In this document: positions 33,310 through 43,441 of the stretch, piece after piece
How the letters are laid out: the number at the start of each line of letters is the position of its first letter
Position numbering within the stretch: the stretch's first letter is position 1
Source: CALVGQ01 sp964369385
Lineage (GTDB): Bacteria > Bacillota_I > Bacilli_A > Erysipelotrichales > Erysipelotrichaceae
NCBI GenBank assembly: GCA_964369385.1
Contig: CAYJEY010000001.1
Coordinates: 62,001-126,000 of the forward strand
Direction: 5' to 3'
DNA: 64,000 bases
Made by a program: the position numbers and the translations under genes
Notes under the pieces: generated by a model
Told to the model about the DNA's origin: nothing
What the model saw: only the letters and a program-made list of their open reading frames with translations
Databases searched by the model: none

Positions 33310-35587
33310 TAAAACTCATTTAGGGGTGTTCATTGCAACTGTGTTAGCATTAGTATTGATGCTAGGTGTTTATGCGCAAGATGTTGCTAATAACATTACA
33401 CTAGGTCTTGATTTACAAGGTGGATTTGAAATTGTTTACGAGGTAAGTCCACTTCAAGAGGGTGGAGAATTACCCGATATGTCAGTTGTAGCGAGTAGTG
33501 TATCAAAAAGAGTAGATGTTCTTGGGGTTTCTGAGCCTCAAATACTCATTGAAGGTGAGGATCGTATTCGTGTTCAATTAGCAGGTGTTGAAGATATTGA
33601 ACAGGCAAGACGGTTAATCTCATCTACGGCGAATTTGACTTTTAGAGATGTTAATGATGAATTATTAGCAGATAGTTCAATTATTGCTGATGGTGGAGCT
33701 TCACTTAACTATGAGAGTGGCTTACCTGTAGTTAGTTTAAAGATTGCTGATACAGAAGCGTTCTCTGAGTTAACCGCGAAACTTGCGGCACGTCCTTCTG
33801 GACAAAATTTGATTGTGACATGGTTGGACTTTGAAGATGGTGATTCTTATGCTGAACAAAGTGCGATTGTTGCAACAGGAGGAGAACCAAAGTACATATC
33901 TGCAGCGGGGGTAAGTTCACAAATTACTGGAGATGCAGTTATTTCTGGTGGGTTTAGTGAAGAAGAAGCACGTGAACTCGCATCACTAATCAATTCTGGT
34001 AGCTTGCCAGTTAAAATGAATGAAGTATATTCGAATACAGTAAGTGCAGAATTTGGTGTTGAAGCATTTAATTTAACTGCCTTTGCTGGTATGGTAGGGG
34101 TAGGACTTGTATCATTATTTATGATTTTGATTTATCGTATGTTAGGTATTCTTACAACATTTATTCTTGCGGTATATGTATTTGCTGTGTTTGGTATTTA
34201 TGGCATGATGGGTGGAGTCTTCACGCTGCCGGGTATTGCGGCATTAGTACTTGGTGTTGGGATGACTGTAGATGCTAATATCATAACTTATGAGCGTATT
34301 AAAGATGAAATTTATGCTGGACAACCTGTTCATAAAGCTGTGAAATCCGGACAATCTACTGCATTTGTAACAATATTTGATGCGCAATTTACAACATTTG
34401 TTGCGGCGCTTATTATGTATATTTTTGGGATTGGTTCAGTTAAAGGTTTTGCAACAATGTTGATGGTAACACTTGTATGTACAATGATATTTAATGTTGT
34501 CGTATCACGTTTCTTATTAACTCAACTTGTGAAGTCAGGATCCTTGGATGAGCGTAAATCATGGTTGGGAGTAGATGAGAAAAAAATTCCTAATTTAAAA
34601 TTAGGGGAAAAACAATTCTATTTCAGTCCGTTTAAAAATGTGGATTTCTTAAAACACTCGACAAAAGCATTTGTAGTGAGTGGTTTGATTCTTGTGTTAT
34701 CTTTAGCTATGTGTGGTTTTCATGCAATTAGTGGCAATGATGCTTTAAATTTAGGGATTGATTTTGCGAGTGGGACGAAGATTACGGTAAGCTCAACAAC
34801 GCCAATCAATGCTAGTGAGGTCGAAGCTCAATTTATTGAACTTGGGGTGGAGCCCTCATCAATTCAGCAGTCAGGTGACAATAATGTCAATGTGACAATA
34901 AAAGAAGCTCTTGATAGTGAAACGTTATCGACAATTAAAGAAACATTCAAAGATTTATACGGAATTGATCCTAACGATAACATCGTAACTCCAGTAATTG
35001 GGCAAGAGTTAGTTGTTAATGCAGTCATGTTAAGTTTGCTTGCTTGGGTTGCGATGTTAATTTATGTTACTCTTCGATTCAAGTGGGATTATGCAATCAG
35101 TTGTATTGTAGCGTTAGTTCATGATGTGGCGGTTGTATTAGCTGTGTTTGCATTATTACGCTTTGAAATCAATATTGAGCTAATTTCTGTATGTCTTGCA
35201 ATCATCGGTTATTCAATCAATAACTCAATTGTAGTGTTTGATCGTGTTCGCGAAGTTGTGGATGAGAGAAAAGATGAAATATTTACAGATCAAACATATA
35301 AAGATATTGTAAATGAAGCATTAGATAAAACATTAGTACGTTCAGTTTTCTCATCAATTACGACAATCTTACCTGTATTAGCACTGCTTGTGCTTGGTTC
35401 GACTGCAATCTTTACGTTCAACACTGCGATGTTAATTGGGTTGATTGCTGGTACGATTTCGAGTGTATTTATTGCACCACGTGTTTGGGTTGAACTTAGA
35501 AAGAACTATAAACCTTCTGATAAGAAACGTAAAAAATTTAAAGATGAAGATTTAGATGAATTAATGATTGAAGGTATTAACGACTAA
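33296..35587 (+). CDS. secDF: Fused SecD-SecF protein-export membrane protein
   Basis: This 763-residue protein joins SecD and SecF in one chain, as in Bacillus; it uses the proton gradient to pull secreted proteins from SecYEG. The SecD half has LGLDLQGGFEIVYEV, a large external domain and GVGMTVDANIITYERIKDE. The SecF half starts near residue 450, with LGIDFASGTKITV and GYSINNSIVVFDRVRE. About twelve spans are visible. The start lies inside comN with TAGGAGG upstream. Both halves look intact. Confidence 0.96.
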   Translation: MNKSNKTHLGVFIATVLALVLMLGVYAQDVANNITLGLDLQGGFEIVYEVSPLQEGGELPDMSVVASSVSKRVDVLGVSEPQILIEGEDRIRVQLAGVEDIEQARRLISSTANLTFRDVNDELLADSSIIADGGASLNYESGLPVVSLKIADTEAFSELTAKLAARPSGQNLIVTWLDFEDGDSYAEQSAIVATGGEPKYISAAGVSSQITGDAVISGGFSEEEARELASLINSGSLPVKMNEVYSNTVSAEFGVEAFNLTAFAGMVGVGLVSLFMILIYRMLGILTTFILAVYVFAVFGIYGMMGGVFTLPGIAALVLGVGMTVDANIITYERIKDEIYAGQPVHKAVKSGQSTAFVTIFDAQFTTFVAALIMYIFGIGSVKGFATMLMVTLVCTMIFNVVVSRFLLTQLVKSGSLDERKSWLGVDEKKIPNLKLGEKQFYFSPFKNVDFLKHSTKAFVVSGLILVLSLAMCGFHAISGNDALNLGIDFASGTKITVSSTTPINASEVEAQFIELGVEPSSIQQSGDNNVNVTIKEALDSETLSTIKETFKDLYGIDPNDNIVTPVIGQELVVNAVMLSLLAWVAMLIYVTLRFKWDYAISCIVALVHDVAVVLAVFALLRFEINIELISVCLAIIGYSINNSIVVFDRVREVVDERKDEIFTDQTYKDIVNEALDKTLVRSVFSSITTILPVLALLVLGSTAIFTFNTAMLIGLIAGTISSVFIAPRVWVELRKNYKPSDKKRKKFKDEDLDELMIEGIND

Positions 35588-35593
35588 TTATCG

Positions 35594-35625
35594 AGGTTCT
35601 ATACAAGGGTATAGGACCTTTATAA
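35594..35625 (+). terminator. Hairpin between secDF and recJ
   Basis: AGGTTCTATAC (35594-35604) pairs with GTATAGGACCT (35609-35619) with one G-U pair around a 4-nt loop. The following T run is short and broken, so it may be a weak terminator or an mRNA-processing or stability structure. Confidence 0.55.
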
Positions 35626-35641
35626 TTAGATGGAGGAATTT

Positions 35642-37231
35642 ATGGAAAGTATGAAACGAATACAAGATATTCAACAGAATTATCAAGTATCAAGTTTAAT
35701 TGCACAAGTATTTGAACAAAATCAATGTAGTAATGAACAGATAGAAGATGTATTAAAAAATCAACGAAATTTTAGTAAGAACAACAATGTTGCTTTACAT
35801 CAAGCTACGCAAAGAATATTACAGGCAAAACAAGATAAAGAAAAAATATTGATTGTGGGAGACTACGATTGTGATGGTATTTGTGCAACGAGCATCATGA
35901 AAGATGTTCTTGTGCGTTTGGAGGTCGAACATGGATATTATATTCCTAACCGATTCAGTGAGGGGTATGGAATCAACAATAAGATTGTTGATTTAGCACA
36001 TCAAAAGGGATATCAATTAATTATCACAGTAGATAATGGTGTGAGTGCATTTGATACGATTGAATATGCAAAACAACTTGAGTTAAGTGTTATTGTGACT
36101 GACCATCATACAATACAAGGTGAGGGAGCATGGGATATTTTAGTTCACCCTCAACATATGGATGAACCATTTCAAGCACTTTGTGGAGCCGGAGTTGCTT
36201 TGATGATCTCACAAGTTTTGTTAGGAGAAGTTCCTTATCACACAGTGCTTGCAGGTATTGCGACAATTGCAGATATGATGCCTGTATTTAAAGAAAATCG
36301 TGTAATTATCAAACGATGTATTGAGGAACTACAACGGCAATCATATATGCCGATCGCCATGTTGTGTGATCGAAAAGTAAGTCAGTGGGATGAAAAAGAA
36401 TTGTCATTTCAAGTAATCCCAAAAATCAACGCAGTGGGTCGCATGGCGGATCTTGTGAATCCAAATAATGTAGTGACTTATTTGCTGGCTACTCATATAG
36501 ATACAATTGAATCAGGTGCGTCACAGATTAAACAAATCAATAACCAACGAAGAAAACTGAGTGTTAATTATGCAAAACAGGCAAAAGAGTTATTGAGTGA
36601 TGATTTGTTTCATCTTGTTACTCATGAAGATTTTCATGAGGGATTAGTAGGTCTTGTAGCAAATCAAATATGCAATGAAACAAAGCGTCCAGTTGGTGTA
36701 TTTGCCCAAAAAGGAGATATTTATAAAGGAAGTGTTCGAGGAGTAGAAGGATTCAATCTATTTACATTTTTTGATGAGTTAAGAGAGTATCTACATGAAT
36801 TTGGAGGGCATTCCCAAGCCGCTGGAATACAAGTTAAACAAGAAAATTTTGAAAGCTTTAAACAGGCCGTACAGAAAAAAATGATGCACGTTCAGTTTGA
36901 AGACGTTGTAAAGAGAACAATAGTAGCAAGTATTGAAGATTGCAGTGTTGAAAATATTTCCCTTTTAGAACAACTTCGTCCCTTTGGACAAGGCTTTAAA
37001 TCACCAGAGTTTGAAGTGAATCATTTTAAAGTTATCGATAGTACTTTAATGAAGCAACAGTATCCAAAATGGAATCTAACAAATGGACAACAACGATTAG
37101 AGGTAATTTCGTTTATATGTAAAAAGGAAAGTGTCAATCAATCAATTTCAAGTTTTATTGGTACTTTAGGTATATCTGAGTTTAGAGGACATCGTCGTGT
37201 AGTTATGAGCGCAACTGCCGTAAAAAGTTAA
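35642..37231 (+). CDS. recJ: Single-stranded-DNA exonuclease RecJ
   Basis: This 5'-3' exonuclease acts in recombination and mismatch repair. The DHH-family motifs are ILIVGDYDCDGICATS, ITVDNGVSA, and VIVTDHHT with the signature DHH. The DHHA1 domain carries HEGLVGLVANQI and FGGHSQAAGI. At 529 residues it is shorter than the Bacillus protein, lacking much of the C-terminal extension. I chose ATG 35642 with GGAGG five bases before; an ATG at 35630 precedes that site. Neighbours secDF and apt match Bacillus order. Confidence 0.94.
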   Translation: MESMKRIQDIQQNYQVSSLIAQVFEQNQCSNEQIEDVLKNQRNFSKNNNVALHQATQRILQAKQDKEKILIVGDYDCDGICATSIMKDVLVRLEVEHGYYIPNRFSEGYGINNKIVDLAHQKGYQLIITVDNGVSAFDTIEYAKQLELSVIVTDHHTIQGEGAWDILVHPQHMDEPFQALCGAGVALMISQVLLGEVPYHTVLAGIATIADMMPVFKENRVIIKRCIEELQRQSYMPIAMLCDRKVSQWDEKELSFQVIPKINAVGRMADLVNPNNVVTYLLATHIDTIESGASQIKQINNQRRKLSVNYAKQAKELLSDDLFHLVTHEDFHEGLVGLVANQICNETKRPVGVFAQKGDIYKGSVRGVEGFNLFTFFDELREYLHEFGGHSQAAGIQVKQENFESFKQAVQKKMMHVQFEDVVKRTIVASIEDCSVENISLLEQLRPFGQGFKSPEFEVNHFKVIDSTLMKQQYPKWNLTNGQQRLEVISFICKKESVNQSISSFIGTLGISEFRGHRRVVMSATAVKS

Positions 37232-37290
37232 GATGAACAGAAAAATATGTGTTATGATATAGAGTATAGTAATTATTAGGAGGAAGTAAC

Positions 37291-37803
37291 ATGGATTTAA
37301 AGAATTATATTGCACAAATACAAGATTTTCCAAAAGAAGGGATTTTGTTTCGTGATATTACGCCATTGATGGCCGATGGAGCTGCATTTAAACAAGCTAC
37401 TTCAGAAATTGAGGTGTTCGCAAGAGAAATGAACGCTGAAGTTATCGTAGGACCAGAATCTCGTGGTTTTATTTTTGGATGCCCAGTGGCAACAAATATG
37501 GGAATTGGCTTTGTACCAGTTAGAAAACCTGGTAAACTTCCACGCGAAACTGTGAGCTTTAATTATGATTTAGAATACGGGACAAACGAACTACATATGC
37601 ATAAAGATGCAATTAAACCAGGTCAAAGAGTATTGATTGTAGATGATTTACTTGCGACGGGTGGTACTGTCGAAGCGACAGTGCGTTTAATTGAAAAAAT
37701 TGGTGGTGTTGTCGTTGGAGCAGCATTCTTGATTGAACTAGAAGACTTACATGGGAGAGATTTATTAAAAGATGTACCAGTTCATACATTATTAAAATAT
37801 TAG
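37291..37803 (+). CDS. apt: Adenine phosphoribosyltransferase
   Basis: This 170-residue type I phosphoribosyltransferase salvages adenine to AMP with PRPP. The FPKEGILFRDITPL start, the GPESRGFIFG segment, the flexible loop VPVRKPGKLPRETV and the PRPP motif VLIVDDLLATGGT are all canonical. It follows recJ and precedes relA, an order conserved in Bacillota. TTAGGAGG provides the ribosome site. Confidence 0.97.
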   Translation: MDLKNYIAQIQDFPKEGILFRDITPLMADGAAFKQATSEIEVFAREMNAEVIVGPESRGFIFGCPVATNMGIGFVPVRKPGKLPRETVSFNYDLEYGTNELHMHKDAIKPGQRVLIVDDLLATGGTVEATVRLIEKIGGVVVGAAFLIELEDLHGRDLLKDVPVHTLLKY

Positions 37804-37825
37804 TTAGACATTAAGGGGGGATTTG

Positions 37826-40036
37826 ATGTATAACAAGGTAATTAGCACAAAAGAAGAATTGATGCTTGAAGTACGTCAGTATATTTCAAATAAAGATAGT
37901 CTGAATTTGATTGATCGCGCATATGATTTTGCATATGCAATGCATGATGGACAGACAAGAAAAAGTGGTGAACCTTATTTCGTCCATGTTTTAAATGTGA
38001 CCTACATCTTATCGCAACTACGAGCAGGTCCCTCTACATTAGCGGCAGGTTTGTTGCACGATGTGGTGGAAGACTGCCAAGTTACTCCTGAAGAACTAAC
38101 AAAAAAATTCAGTGCTGAAATCACAGCATTAGTTGAAGCCGTGACTAAAATTGGAAACCTTCAATTTATTGATGAAAAAGAATATTTAGCAGCAAACCAT
38201 CGTAAAATATTCATTGCTATGGCAAAAGACATTCGAGTTATTTTAGTTAAATTGGTAGATCGTTTGCACAATATGCGTACTTTACAGTTTATGCGTCCTG
38301 ATAAACAGGCGAAGATAGCAGCTGAAACATTGGAGGTTTATGCACCCATAGCACATCGTTTAGGGATTAGTGAAATTAAAAATGAGCTAGAAGATTTAAG
38401 TTTTTATTATCTTCACCGTGAAGAATATTATAATATTGCTAAATTAGTAGAAAATAAAAAAACAGAGCGTGATGACCAAGTAAATAAGATGATTAATGAC
38501 ATTGGAGATATATTATCACGCAATCATATTGAATATCGTATTTTTGGGCGTAGTAAACATTTGTATAGTATATATAAAAAAATGCATGTGAAACACAAGC
38601 GTTTTGATGAAATTTTAGATTTACTAGCCATGAGAATTGTTACAAAAACAGAAACCAATTGTTATGAAGTATTGGGACATATTCATGCTACTTATCGACC
38701 AATTCCTGGCCGATTAAAAGATTATATTGCAATGCCGAAAATGAATATGTATCAATCACTTCATACTACGATTGTAGGGCCTGAAGGTCGCATTTTCGAG
38801 GTTCAAATTCGTACTGAGCAAATGGATTCAGTGGCTGAAAAAGGTATTGCAGCGCATTGGGCTTATAAAGAGGGGAAATCTTATGATCCAACGCGTGAGC
38901 AAAAAGAGATTGAAGAGAAGTTAACTTGGTTTAAAGATTTAGATGCAGTTACTCAAGATGTGAGTGAGAATGCTCGCGAATATATGGATGCACTGACAAA
39001 AGATTTATTTGAAGCCAATGTGTATGTAATGACTCCAAAAGGTCGTGTGATTGACTTACCAAATGGTTCAACACCAATTGACTTTGCCTATCGTGTTCAT
39101 ACGGAAGTAGGGCATTCCACAGTGGGTGCTGTAGTAAATGAAACACTTGTACCTTTAAATACAGTTTTAAAAACTGGTGACGTTGTTCAAATTCGTACTT
39201 CTAAGCAATCCAATGGTCCAAGTGAAGACTGGTTGAAAATTGTCAAAACAAATCAAGCTAAAAATAAAATTAGAGGATTTGTGATGCGGCGTGAAAGTGA
39301 ACGAAAAGCTGAATACGTTGATAAAGGTGAACAAATACTACGTGATGAATTAAGAAAGCGTGGATTTAATGAAAAAGATTACATGGATGCTAAAAAATTA
39401 GAGCCATTTTATAGTCAATTTCAGATAGCTACTTACATTGACTTGATGTATGCAATTGCAGTAAAATCAATTAGCTCTGCACATGTGGTAGAAAAAATTA
39501 CAAATGGTAAACAAAATCGAGTAATGGATTCGGAAGGGTTATCTAAGATCTACAGCTCGCAAACAACAGAACGTAAAAAGAATCATCAAGTTTCGAAAAG
39601 CGGAGTTTATGTAAATGGTGTAGATTCAATGAAAATTGAATTAGCAGCCTGTTGTGCTCCAATTCCTGGGGATGATATTGTTGGATATATTACCAAAGGA
39701 AGTGGTGTTAAAGTCCATCGTAGTGACTGTGTGAATATTAAAAATGAGAAACATCGTTTAATTGAAGTTATGTGGGATGATGTAATTCAAGGGAAATATG
39801 AAGCGAATATCTCGATTTTATCTCATGATAGAAACTTTCTTTTAACAGATTTAGTTACATGTGTTTCTCAATATAAAGCGACGATGACAGCAGTCAATTC
39901 GATTGTGAATAGTTCCGATTTAACTTGTACAACGAAGATGACTATTCTTGTAGAGAATGCTGAACATCTTCGTATGATCTGTGCCAATTTAATGAAGGTT
40001 AATAATGTCATTGAAGTGATGCGTGTGTGCAAATAA
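37826..40036 (+). CDS. relA: Bifunctional (p)ppGpp synthetase/hydrolase (Rel)
   Basis: This 736-residue long RSH protein makes and degrades the starvation alarmone. The hydrolase domain has the HD motif in LLHDVVEDC, and the synthetase domain has GRSKHLYSIYKK and PKMNMYQSLHTT with QIRT. A TGS domain follows (VYVMTPKGRVIDLPNGSTPIDFAY), then a helical and zinc-finger region with LAACCAPIPGDDIVG, and a C-terminal ACT/RRM domain. ATG 37826 follows AAGGGGGG; a TTG one codon upstream is less likely. It follows apt. Confidence 0.96.
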   Translation: MYNKVISTKEELMLEVRQYISNKDSLNLIDRAYDFAYAMHDGQTRKSGEPYFVHVLNVTYILSQLRAGPSTLAAGLLHDVVEDCQVTPEELTKKFSAEITALVEAVTKIGNLQFIDEKEYLAANHRKIFIAMAKDIRVILVKLVDRLHNMRTLQFMRPDKQAKIAAETLEVYAPIAHRLGISEIKNELEDLSFYYLHREEYYNIAKLVENKKTERDDQVNKMINDIGDILSRNHIEYRIFGRSKHLYSIYKKMHVKHKRFDEILDLLAMRIVTKTETNCYEVLGHIHATYRPIPGRLKDYIAMPKMNMYQSLHTTIVGPEGRIFEVQIRTEQMDSVAEKGIAAHWAYKEGKSYDPTREQKEIEEKLTWFKDLDAVTQDVSENAREYMDALTKDLFEANVYVMTPKGRVIDLPNGSTPIDFAYRVHTEVGHSTVGAVVNETLVPLNTVLKTGDVVQIRTSKQSNGPSEDWLKIVKTNQAKNKIRGFVMRRESERKAEYVDKGEQILRDELRKRGFNEKDYMDAKKLEPFYSQFQIATYIDLMYAIAVKSISSAHVVEKITNGKQNRVMDSEGLSKIYSSQTTERKKNHQVSKSGVYVNGVDSMKIELAACCAPIPGDDIVGYITKGSGVKVHRSDCVNIKNEKHRLIEVMWDDVIQGKYEANISILSHDRNFLLTDLVTCVSQYKATMTAVNSIVNSSDLTCTTKMTILVENAEHLRMICANLMKVNNVIEVMRVCK

Positions 40037-40084
40037 ACTCATTATTGACGAACATAGTGGTATAGGTTATAATTTAAAAAAATC

Positions 40085-40299
40085 AATGAGAAAGAATTTA
40101 AATAGACGATGATTATAGAGAGGGAATGGATGCTGCAAGTTCCTATCAAAAGCTACTTAATTGACACTTTTAAGATGCTATCCTGAATGGAGTAGGGATA
40201 GACGTGAAACTGCGTTAATGTTTGAGTGCATGTCTTTGACATGAATTAAGGTGGTACCGCGATGATAAGTCGTCCTTAAATATGAGGATGGCTTTTTTT
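40085..40299 (+). promoter_or_regulatory. T-box riboswitch in the hisS-aspS leader
   Basis: The conserved T-box AATTAAGGTGGTACCGCG is at 40244-40261. The antiterminator pairs TTAAGG (40246-40251) with CCTTAA (40274-40279). The competing terminator pairs GTCGTCCT (40269-40276) with AGGATGGC (40285-40292) before seven T. The upstream stem I contains the typical AGAGAGG and GGATGCTGCAAG apical elements (about 40115-40140). GACAC at 40163-40167 lies on the 3' side, where a specifier loop is expected, and includes both GAC (Asp) and CAC (His). Confidence 0.9.
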
Positions 40300-40322
40300 A
40301 TTGCATAGAAAGAGGAAGCAAA

Positions 40323-41636
40323 ATGAAAAATTATCAAAATCCAAGAGGAACACAAGACATATTAGTAGATAGTATATATGAATGGCAACATGTAGAAGAT
40401 TTAATTCGTCAAATTTGTACGGTATACAATTATGATGAAATTCGTACACCTGTGTTTGAGGATACAGCTGTATTTAAAAGAGAGAATGATAGCTCAGATA
40501 TGGTGAATAAAGAGATGTATACCTTCTCAATTAATGGGACTGATTCACTTACACTTCGTCCCGAAGCAACAGCTGGTGTAGTTCGAAGTTTTGTCCAAAA
40601 TAAAATGTATGGAAATGTAGAATTACCTGCAAAGTTTTATTACATGGGTGAGATGTTTAGATATGAGCGTCCACAAAAAGGACGTTATCGTCAATTTAAT
40701 CAATTTGGAATTGAGAATATTGGCATGAAATCACCAATGATTGATGCTGAAACAATTGCGTTAGGTGTGAGTATTGTAAGTGCAATGGGATTATCATCAT
40801 TAAAAGTATTGATTAACACCTTAGGTGATGATGTTTCAAGAAAAGCTTATCGTGAAGTATTAAAATCACATTTTGAGCCAGCCCTTGACACACTTTGTGC
40901 AGATTGTAAACGACGTTTTGAACAAAATCCATTGCGTCTTTTGGATTGTAAAGTAGATAAAAATCATGAAATTATGAAGGATGTACCACAAATTCAAGAT
41001 TCACTTAGTGACGATTCAAAAGCATATTTTGATCAAGTGTTAAATTGCTTAGAAATGCTTGGAATTGAAGTTGAAGTAGATCAAAAACTTGTAAGAGGAT
41101 TAGATTATTACACTGAAACAGTATTTGAGGTTGTATCAACACATCCAAACACTGGTAGTCAAGCAACAGTGTTTGCCGGTGGTAGGTATGATGGTTTAGT
41201 TGAATACTTTGGTGGTCCACAAATGTCAGGTGTTGGTTTTGCCATGGGACTTGAACGCTTATTGTTGCTTGCTCATGATGAAGGGCTTGAATTACCTTCA
41301 AAACCTGATTTGGATGTTTATGTCATGGGACTAGGGGAAGTGAATCAAATGCCACTTGTGCTTGCAACTATGTGTCGTGCAGCAGGGTATATAAGTGAAT
41401 ATAATGTGCAACCACGTTCACTGAAGGCTCAGTTTAAGAGTGTAGACCGTAAAAAAGCACAAGTTGTAATCATCATTGGTGAGAGTGAGTTAGCACAAGG
41501 AATTGTGAATGTAAAACATGTAGCAACACAAAAACAAGTTGCAGTAAAAATTGAAGAAGTTGTTGCAACAATTGATGAAATGCTAAGTGAAGAAAGTTGC
41601 GGTTGTGGTGACAACTGCTCTTGTAAAGGGGAATAA
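40323..41636 (+). CDS. hisS: Histidyl-tRNA synthetase
   Basis: This 437-residue class II synthetase charges tRNA-His. Motif 1 lies near NYDEIRTPVFED, motif 2 in FYYMGEMFRYERPQKGRYRQF, the histidine loop in LVRGLDYYTETVFEV, and motif 3 in GVGFAMGLERLL, followed by the anticodon-binding domain. The extreme C-terminus is unusual: CGCGDNCSCKGE gives four closely spaced Cys that look able to bind a metal. It is controlled by the T-box leader and lies 5 bp before aspS. Confidence 0.96.
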   Translation: MKNYQNPRGTQDILVDSIYEWQHVEDLIRQICTVYNYDEIRTPVFEDTAVFKRENDSSDMVNKEMYTFSINGTDSLTLRPEATAGVVRSFVQNKMYGNVELPAKFYYMGEMFRYERPQKGRYRQFNQFGIENIGMKSPMIDAETIALGVSIVSAMGLSSLKVLINTLGDDVSRKAYREVLKSHFEPALDTLCADCKRRFEQNPLRLLDCKVDKNHEIMKDVPQIQDSLSDDSKAYFDQVLNCLEMLGIEVEVDQKLVRGLDYYTETVFEVVSTHPNTGSQATVFAGGRYDGLVEYFGGPQMSGVGFAMGLERLLLLAHDEGLELPSKPDLDVYVMGLGEVNQMPLVLATMCRAAGYISEYNVQPRSLKAQFKSVDRKKAQVVIIIGESELAQGIVNVKHVATQKQVAVKIEEVVATIDEMLSEESCGCGDNCSCKGE

Positions 41637-41641
41637 AATAT

Positions 41642-43396
41642 ATGAGAAGAACACATGCTTGTGGAAGTTTAAGTTTAGAAAATGTAAATCAAGAAGTAAC
41701 ACTGATTGGTTGGGTTGCCAAAAGACGTAACCTTGGTAGTCTTGTCTTTATTGATTTAAGAGACCGCGAAGGGATTGTACAAGTTACATTTGATGAACAT
41801 CATGCAGAATTAGTAAAAGAAGTAAGAAATGAATTTATTATTCAAGTTACAGGGACTGTAAACGCGAAAAAAGATCCTAATCCTAAATTAAAAACTGGAA
41901 CAATAGAAGTTGTAGCTCAAAGTGTAAATATCATTAATACAGCACTCACAACACCAATGATTATTGCTGAAGAAACAGATGCCTTAGAGGATACAAGATT
42001 AAAATATCGCTATTTAGATTTACGACGTGAAAACATTAAAAATAATTTAGTGTTACGTCACCAAGTGAGTATGATTACACGTAATTATCTTTCAGATATG
42101 GGATTCTTAGAAATTGAGACGCCTATTTTATGTAAGTCTACGCCTGAGGGTGCACGCGACTATCTAGTTCCGAGTCGTATATTCAATGGTCGCTTTTATG
42201 CTTTACCACAATCACCACAAATCTATAAGCAATTATGTATGGTTGGTGGGCTTGAGAAGTACTTCCAAATTGCGCGATGCTTCCGTGATGAAGATTTAAG
42301 AGCAGATCGCCAACCTGAGTTTACGCAAATAGACTTAGAAATGAGTTTTGTAGCTGAGGAAGATGTTTGGCAAGTAGTAGAGGGGCTAATGCAAGAAATC
42401 TTCATGAAAACAAAAGGGATTGAATTAAAACCATTTGAGCGTCTTACTTATGTAGAGTGCATGGCACGTTATGGAAGCGATAAGCCAGATACACGTTTTG
42501 GATTAGAATTAAATAATGTGAGTGATGTATTTGAGAATACTGAATTTGAAATATTTAAAAACATCTTAAGTGCACAGGGACAAATCAATGCTATTGTTGT
42601 GCCAAATGCCGCGGATAAATTCTCTCGTAAAGATATTGATAAGTTAACTGAATTTGTGAAGGTCTATGGAGCAAAAGCTTTATCATTTATTAAAGTTGCC
42701 GATGGAACAATGAGTGGTTCAATTGTAAAAGTAATTAGTGAAGATGAAAAAGGAGCACTTACTTCAAAACTATCACTTAATAATAACGATATTGTCTTTT
42801 TTGTGGCAGATAAAGTAAAAGTATCACAAACTGCACTTGGAGCACTTCGTGGTAAGCTTGCGAAAGATTTAAATTTAATTGATGATAGCGTATTTAAATT
42901 CTTATGGGTGACGAACTTCCCAATGTTTGAATATGTAGAAGATGAAGGACGCTTTGTAGCTGCTCATCATCCATTCACTTCACCGAATTTAGAAGATTTG
43001 GACAAACTGTTTGAAAATCAAGAACAATGTTTCTCACGTGCTTATGACTTAGTACTGAATGGGTATGAATTATTAAGTGGATCAATTCGTATTCATCAAC
43101 AAGATATCCAAGAAAAAGTATTCAAGGCAATTGGAATGAGTATGGAAGAAGCAAATGAAAAATTTGGTTTCTTTATTGAAGCATTTAAATATGGAACTCC
43201 TCCACATGGTGGTGTAGGTATAGGAATGGATCGCTTAATTATGATTTTGGCAAATACTGAAAATATCCGTGATGTTGTGGCATTCCCTAAAACATTAAGT
43301 GCTTATGACTTAATGAGTGAGGCACCAAATCGTGTCGATGAAAGTCAACTTTCAGTGCTTGGAATTGAGCTTGCGAAAGAAAATGATGAAAAATAA
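41642..43396 (+). CDS. aspS: Aspartyl-tRNA synthetase
   Basis: This 584-residue class IIb synthetase has an N-terminal OB-fold anticodon domain (GWVAKRRNLGSLVFIDLRDREG), motif 2 in FQIARCFRDEDLRADRQPEF, the bacterial GAD insertion domain (about residues 280-420) and motif 3 in GIGMDRLIMIL. Length and the insertion are those of bacterial AspRS. It is the second gene of the T-box-regulated hisS-aspS operon. No terminator is evident before the following 6S-like RNA promoter. Confidence 0.97.
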   Translation: MRRTHACGSLSLENVNQEVTLIGWVAKRRNLGSLVFIDLRDREGIVQVTFDEHHAELVKEVRNEFIIQVTGTVNAKKDPNPKLKTGTIEVVAQSVNIINTALTTPMIIAEETDALEDTRLKYRYLDLRRENIKNNLVLRHQVSMITRNYLSDMGFLEIETPILCKSTPEGARDYLVPSRIFNGRFYALPQSPQIYKQLCMVGGLEKYFQIARCFRDEDLRADRQPEFTQIDLEMSFVAEEDVWQVVEGLMQEIFMKTKGIELKPFERLTYVECMARYGSDKPDTRFGLELNNVSDVFENTEFEIFKNILSAQGQINAIVVPNAADKFSRKDIDKLTEFVKVYGAKALSFIKVADGTMSGSIVKVISEDEKGALTSKLSLNNNDIVFFVADKVKVSQTALGALRGKLAKDLNLIDDSVFKFLWVTNFPMFEYVEDEGRFVAAHHPFTSPNLEDLDKLFENQEQCFSRAYDLVLNGYELLSGSIRIHQQDIQEKVFKAIGMSMEEANEKFGFFIEAFKYGTPPHGGVGIGMDRLIMILANTENIRDVVAFPKTLSAYDLMSEAPNRVDESQLSVLGIELAKENDEK

Positions 43397-43441
43397 ATGT
43401 CAAGTATGAATTTTATTTTTCTACTGTGATATACTATGAAT

